A stretch of 23,618 nucleotides of DNA, taken from contig JBCCMA010000037.1 in the NCBI GenBank assembly GCA_039026595.1, positions 1-23,618 of the forward strand. Reading direction: 5' to 3'. Below the pieces are notes generated by a model that did no database searches, was not told the origin of the DNA, and saw only the letters and a program-made list of their open reading frames with translations. The position numbers and the translations under genes are program-made. Origin of the DNA: JBCCMA01 sp039026595 (GTDB lineage: Bacteria; Pseudomonadota; Gammaproteobacteria; Steroidobacterales; JBCCMA01). This document shows, piece by piece, positions 20,700 to 23,618 of the stretch; position 1 is the stretch's first letter; the number at the start of each line of letters is the position of its first letter.

Positions 20700-23618
20700 A
20701 TGCGAATAAGCTCCAAGCGAAGAAGGCTAAGCAGCGCCATGGTGTCCGGATTACTGGTCATTGTGGCGGGCAACGCGAGCGCTGATGCCCAGAGGGTCGT
20801 GCCAGACAGCTTCGACACGGCGGATAACATCGACCGTTCGGTGACGACCGCGCGGATCAATACGAGCGCTGGACGGATCGAACTGGCCGGCGCGTCGGGC
20901 TCTTTCAGCTCGCCGTTCACACCAAGTTCGATACCCAAAACAACCTACGATGCCTCCTTCGATCGAGGTGTCACCGGCGATTTTTCGGGAGACGGCTTCC
21001 CCGACGTGTTCCTGCTTGATCGCGGTCCTGATTTTTTTGAGCGCAGCGGCCCAGATGGTGACCTGAACGGCGTGTTAACCCAGATTCCCGATAACTTCGA
21101 GAGTCAAACAGAGCCGCGTCTGGTGGACTTCGACCATGATGGTGATGTCGATATTTTTGTTGGCGTCTCGGATACGTTCAGCGGTGCCTTGGCCAGTTAT
21201 TTCCTCGTTAACGATGGTGGTCCGGATTTTCCGCTGGGTGCGGCGCGCGTAGAGGTGGGCTCGCCCGCGGAGGCCCTGTCATCCGTGGCGTTCACCGATC
21301 TAAACAACGACGGTCTGGTGGACCTGTTGATGCGATCTTCTGGATTCGGCGTGTCCTTCTTTTTGAATGACGGCAGCAGTTCACCGTTCTCCGCTGACGA
21401 CCGTCAGGTGCTGACGTCAGTGACGAACATCGCGTGGCGCGTCATCGTAGCGGACTACAACGGCGACGGCTGGACAGACGTCTACCTCGCCACGTCCGGT
21501 TTTTCCACTGACGATCTGCTCTATCTCAACTCCGGCAGTCCGTCCGCACCGTTTACGCCAGCGCAGCCTCCATCGCTGGCAATTACTGTCGATAGGAATC
21601 TGCAGTCGGCGGTCGACATCGATGCTGATGGTGACATCGATCTTGTGGGTACCAACCGGTTCAGTGACGGTGTGGCGGTCCTGCGAAATACGGGTGGGAC
21701 GCCTGTGTTCAGCAACGTTGTTGAATTCACCGATTTTGGCTCGTTCACATTTGCGGGCGTCATCGATCTGAACCGTGACGGTTTGCCCGATGTGGTTGGT
21801 CGAAACACAATCCCGGTCCGCGGATATCTCAATCTGGGAGGCGGCACGTTTGGCACGACCGATTTCATCGAGCTGGTGTCTGAATCCCTGGCTGAGATTT
21901 CATTTGTCGACTTGAACGGTGACGGGATTGAAGATATTTCGGCACGCGACAGTAATTCGTCACGTTTTCAGCTCTACAGCGGGACCGACGGACGATCACC
22001 GTTTGATCCGGACGTCGCGCCCAGTGCGTTCGGTGCAGCGGATGGATTCACATCGGCGATCGCACTGGCCGATCTCGACGACGATGGCGATGTCGACATT
22101 GTAGAGGGGCAGAACGGCGTCAACCGTGTCTACCTCAATCAGCTTGGTCAATACACCTCGGCATTCCCGATCACGTCCGATGCGGACGAGACCCGGGAGA
22201 TCGCTGTGGCCGATCTCAATGACGACGGTTTCCCGGATGTGGTGGTCGCCAACAACGGTGTGAATCGCTGGTATCCAAATGACCTGGGCGATGGGCCGTT
22301 TCGCCGCCGTACATCGGGAATCGAGATCGGTACCTCATCAGCTGCGTCCAACGACGTTGAGATTGTCGATGTCAACAATGACGGTCGCCCGGATTTGATT
22401 TTCGCTAATGACACGGCAAATACGCTCTACCTGAATGCCGGCGGCGAGACGCCGTTCAGTGCGGAATCGATCGGTATTCCAATCGGCACGGATGTGCAAC
22501 GAACACTGAGCGTCGCGGCGCTGGATGTAACGGGTGACGCTCGTCCGGATCTTGTGTTCGGCAATGTAGATTACGATGTGTGGTTTGCGAACGAGGGGAC
22601 GGCCACTGGTTTCTCGGGAAGCAGTGTCTCTGAACCGCTTGGAGCGCTCGCGTCCCGGACATCGGATATCGCCGTTGCCGATCTCAATTTCGACGGACAG
22701 GACGACGTGCTGTTGGCAAAACCCGATGGCGCATGTGTGTGGTTCGAGGCAGCCGGGGATGTGACCGGATTTGGTGCGACTCCTTCGCCAGAGGCGTTTG
22801 GAACAAACTGCGAGTCGGTGACTCGTCTGTCTGTCAGATCGGTGAGCAGCGTCGAGCTGGAGGTGGCGGCGGCGGCCAGTCAACCGGTTTACTTCCGGGT
22901 CCTCCAGGCGATCGGTGCTGAATTTGCGGCGGGCGTCCCGGTGACGGAAGACACACTGCCGTTGCGTGATATCGCCTTTTTGGCAAACGATACCGGTCCG
23001 TCAAACGTGGTGACCGGGAATTTCTTCTCGAGCAATCTGATTTTCCGAACCACGCTCGGCGGTTTCGACGGAACGCCCGGTCCGGGTCTGTTTTCCGTGT
23101 TTGGAAACCGCGTGGTGTCGGTTGATCTCATTGATGGTGACGATCCCGTTACGTCGGTTTCCATCGACGTTGACAGCACAGTCGGTCCGAACTCGTCGAT
23201 CGAGTTTTTCATTTCGGTCGACAATGCCACCTTCCAGTCTATCGAACCAGGTCGGGTAGTGACGTTTGACGAGCCGCGCGAATCGGTGAGGTGGGCGGCG
23301 ACCTTGTCGTCGCTGAGTACAGCGATCACACCAGTCATAGAACAGGTCTCGGTGAGCCTGAACCCCGCGGACTCAGACGGGGACGGTGTGGCCGATACTC
23401 AGGACAATTGCACGTTGGTGGCGAACTCGGGTCAGCAGGATGCCGATGGCGACGGCTTCGGCAATGCCTGTGATGCTGACCTTGATAATGACGGCACTGT
23501 GAACTTCGTTGATCTGGGTATATTGCGCGCCGTATTTTTCTCCACGGTGCCGAGCGCAGCGGATTTCAACTCGGATGGCACAGTGAACGCACTGGACCTT
23601 GGCATATTCCGGACGCGG
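20700..23618 (+). CDS. Secreted FG-GAP/VCBS-repeat protein with TSP3 and dockerin-like tail (3' incomplete)
   Basis: The frame is open for 973 codons and runs off the window. The signal peptide (residues 1-29) has basic SSKRRR, hydrophobic MVSGLLVIVAG and cleavage after ASA. Twelve calcium-binding FG-GAP/VCBS loops of the form DxNxDGxxD start near residues 94, 143, 200, 252, 306, 356, 404, 458, 505, 557, 609 and 661, about 50 residues apart, predicting integrin-like beta-propeller blades. A beta-sandwich-like region follows (about 690-880). Then come a thrombospondin type 3 segment (from 891, SDGDGVADTQDNC and DADGDGFGNACD) and two dockerin-like loops (DLDNDGTVNFVDLGI and DFNSDGTVNALDLGI). 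AAGGGAA precedes the ATG. It is likely exported to the surface or medium for adhesion or matrix binding. The partner is unknown. Confidence 0.92.
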   Translation, partial: MRISSKRRRLSSAMVSGLLVIVAGNASADAQRVVPDSFDTADNIDRSVTTARINTSAGRIELAGASGSFSSPFTPSSIPKTTYDASFDRGVTGDFSGDGFPDVFLLDRGPDFFERSGPDGDLNGVLTQIPDNFESQTEPRLVDFDHDGDVDIFVGVSDTFSGALASYFLVNDGGPDFPLGAARVEVGSPAEALSSVAFTDLNNDGLVDLLMRSSGFGVSFFLNDGSSSPFSADDRQVLTSVTNIAWRVIVADYNGDGWTDVYLATSGFSTDDLLYLNSGSPSAPFTPAQPPSLAITVDRNLQSAVDIDADGDIDLVGTNRFSDGVAVLRNTGGTPVFSNVVEFTDFGSFTFAGVIDLNRDGLPDVVGRNTIPVRGYLNLGGGTFGTTDFIELVSESLAEISFVDLNGDGIEDISARDSNSSRFQLYSGTDGRSPFDPDVAPSAFGAADGFTSAIALADLDDDGDVDIVEGQNGVNRVYLNQLGQYTSAFPITSDADETREIAVADLNDDGFPDVVVANNGVNRWYPNDLGDGPFRRRTSGIEIGTSSAASNDVEIVDVNNDGRPDLIFANDTANTLYLNAGGETPFSAESIGIPIGTDVQRTLSVAALDVTGDARPDLVFGNVDYDVWFANEGTATGFSGSSVSEPLGALASRTSDIAVADLNFDGQDDVLLAKPDGACVWFEAAGDVTGFGATPSPEAFGTNCESVTRLSVRSVSSVELEVAAAASQPVYFRVLQAIGAEFAAGVPVTEDTLPLRDIAFLANDTGPSNVVTGNFFSSNLIFRTTLGGFDGTPGPGLFSVFGNRVVSVDLIDGDDPVTSVSIDVDSTVGPNSSIEFFISVDNATFQSIEPGRVVTFDEPRESVRWAATLSSLSTAITPVIEQVSVSLNPADSDGDGVADTQDNCTLVANSGQQDADGDGFGNACDADLDNDGTVNFVDLGILRAVFFSTVPSAADFNSDGTVNALDLGIFRTR

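Noticed and set aside
1..23618. tRNA, rRNA, CRISPR arrays, insertion sequences or prophage genes
   Set aside because: No cloverleaf, regularly spaced repeats, transposase or integrase motifs, or terminal inverted repeats with target duplications were seen on reading both strands.

Overview
The window is GC-rich, gene-dense bacterial DNA, most likely from a heterotrophic, probably aquatic gammaproteobacterium. The basis is a gamma-type fadB-fadA operon with E. coli catalytic residue numbering, a secreted azurin, a CadC/ToxR-like TPR regulator and a surface protein with FG-GAP, TSP3 and dockerin-like repeats. I cannot assign a genus. No rRNA, tRNA, CRISPR array, IS element or phage gene is visible.

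Layout, left to right. (1) The 3' tail of an unknown gene (1-79) faces an FkbM-type methyltransferase (85-1113, minus). (2) An sbtA-sbtB pair (1288-2614, minus): a bicarbonate-transporter-like permease and its PII-like regulator. (3) Diverging from it, a translationally coupled aldehyde dehydrogenase and GMC oxidoreductase (2720-5733, plus), a likely two-step alcohol-to-acid oxidation module. (4) A membrane-anchored winged-helix/TPR regulator (5703-8039, minus) diverging from a sigma-70-like factor and a small secreted protein (8364-9418, plus). (5) A two-gene minus-strand cassette (9420-11249): a SagB-type FMN dehydrogenase with an N-terminal RRE-like region, and a 198-aa protein starting with a nitrile-hydratase-like (NHLP-type) leader. 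This looks like a peptide/protein modification system. (6) A retinol-saturase/carotenoid-isomerase-like FAD enzyme (11414-13036) and azurin (13145-13585), separated by a strong terminator; the predicted azurin promoter overlaps a Fur-like box. (7) The fadB-fadA beta-oxidation operon (13801-17134). (8) A DUF1538 membrane protein coupled to a protein with three PII-like domains (17294-20421). (9) A long, incomplete secreted calcium-repeat protein (20700 to the window end).

Two themes stand out. First, the window holds two separate membrane-protein/PII-like pairs, one SbtAB-like and one formed by DUF1538 plus a triple-PII protein; the second is the less explored and may be a nucleotide- or energy-sensing transport switch. 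Second, 5.7-11.3 kb combines a candidate modified substrate, a SagB-type oxidase with no cyclodehydratase nearby, a sigma factor, a membrane regulator and a small secreted protein. These are the best candidates for undescribed biology here.
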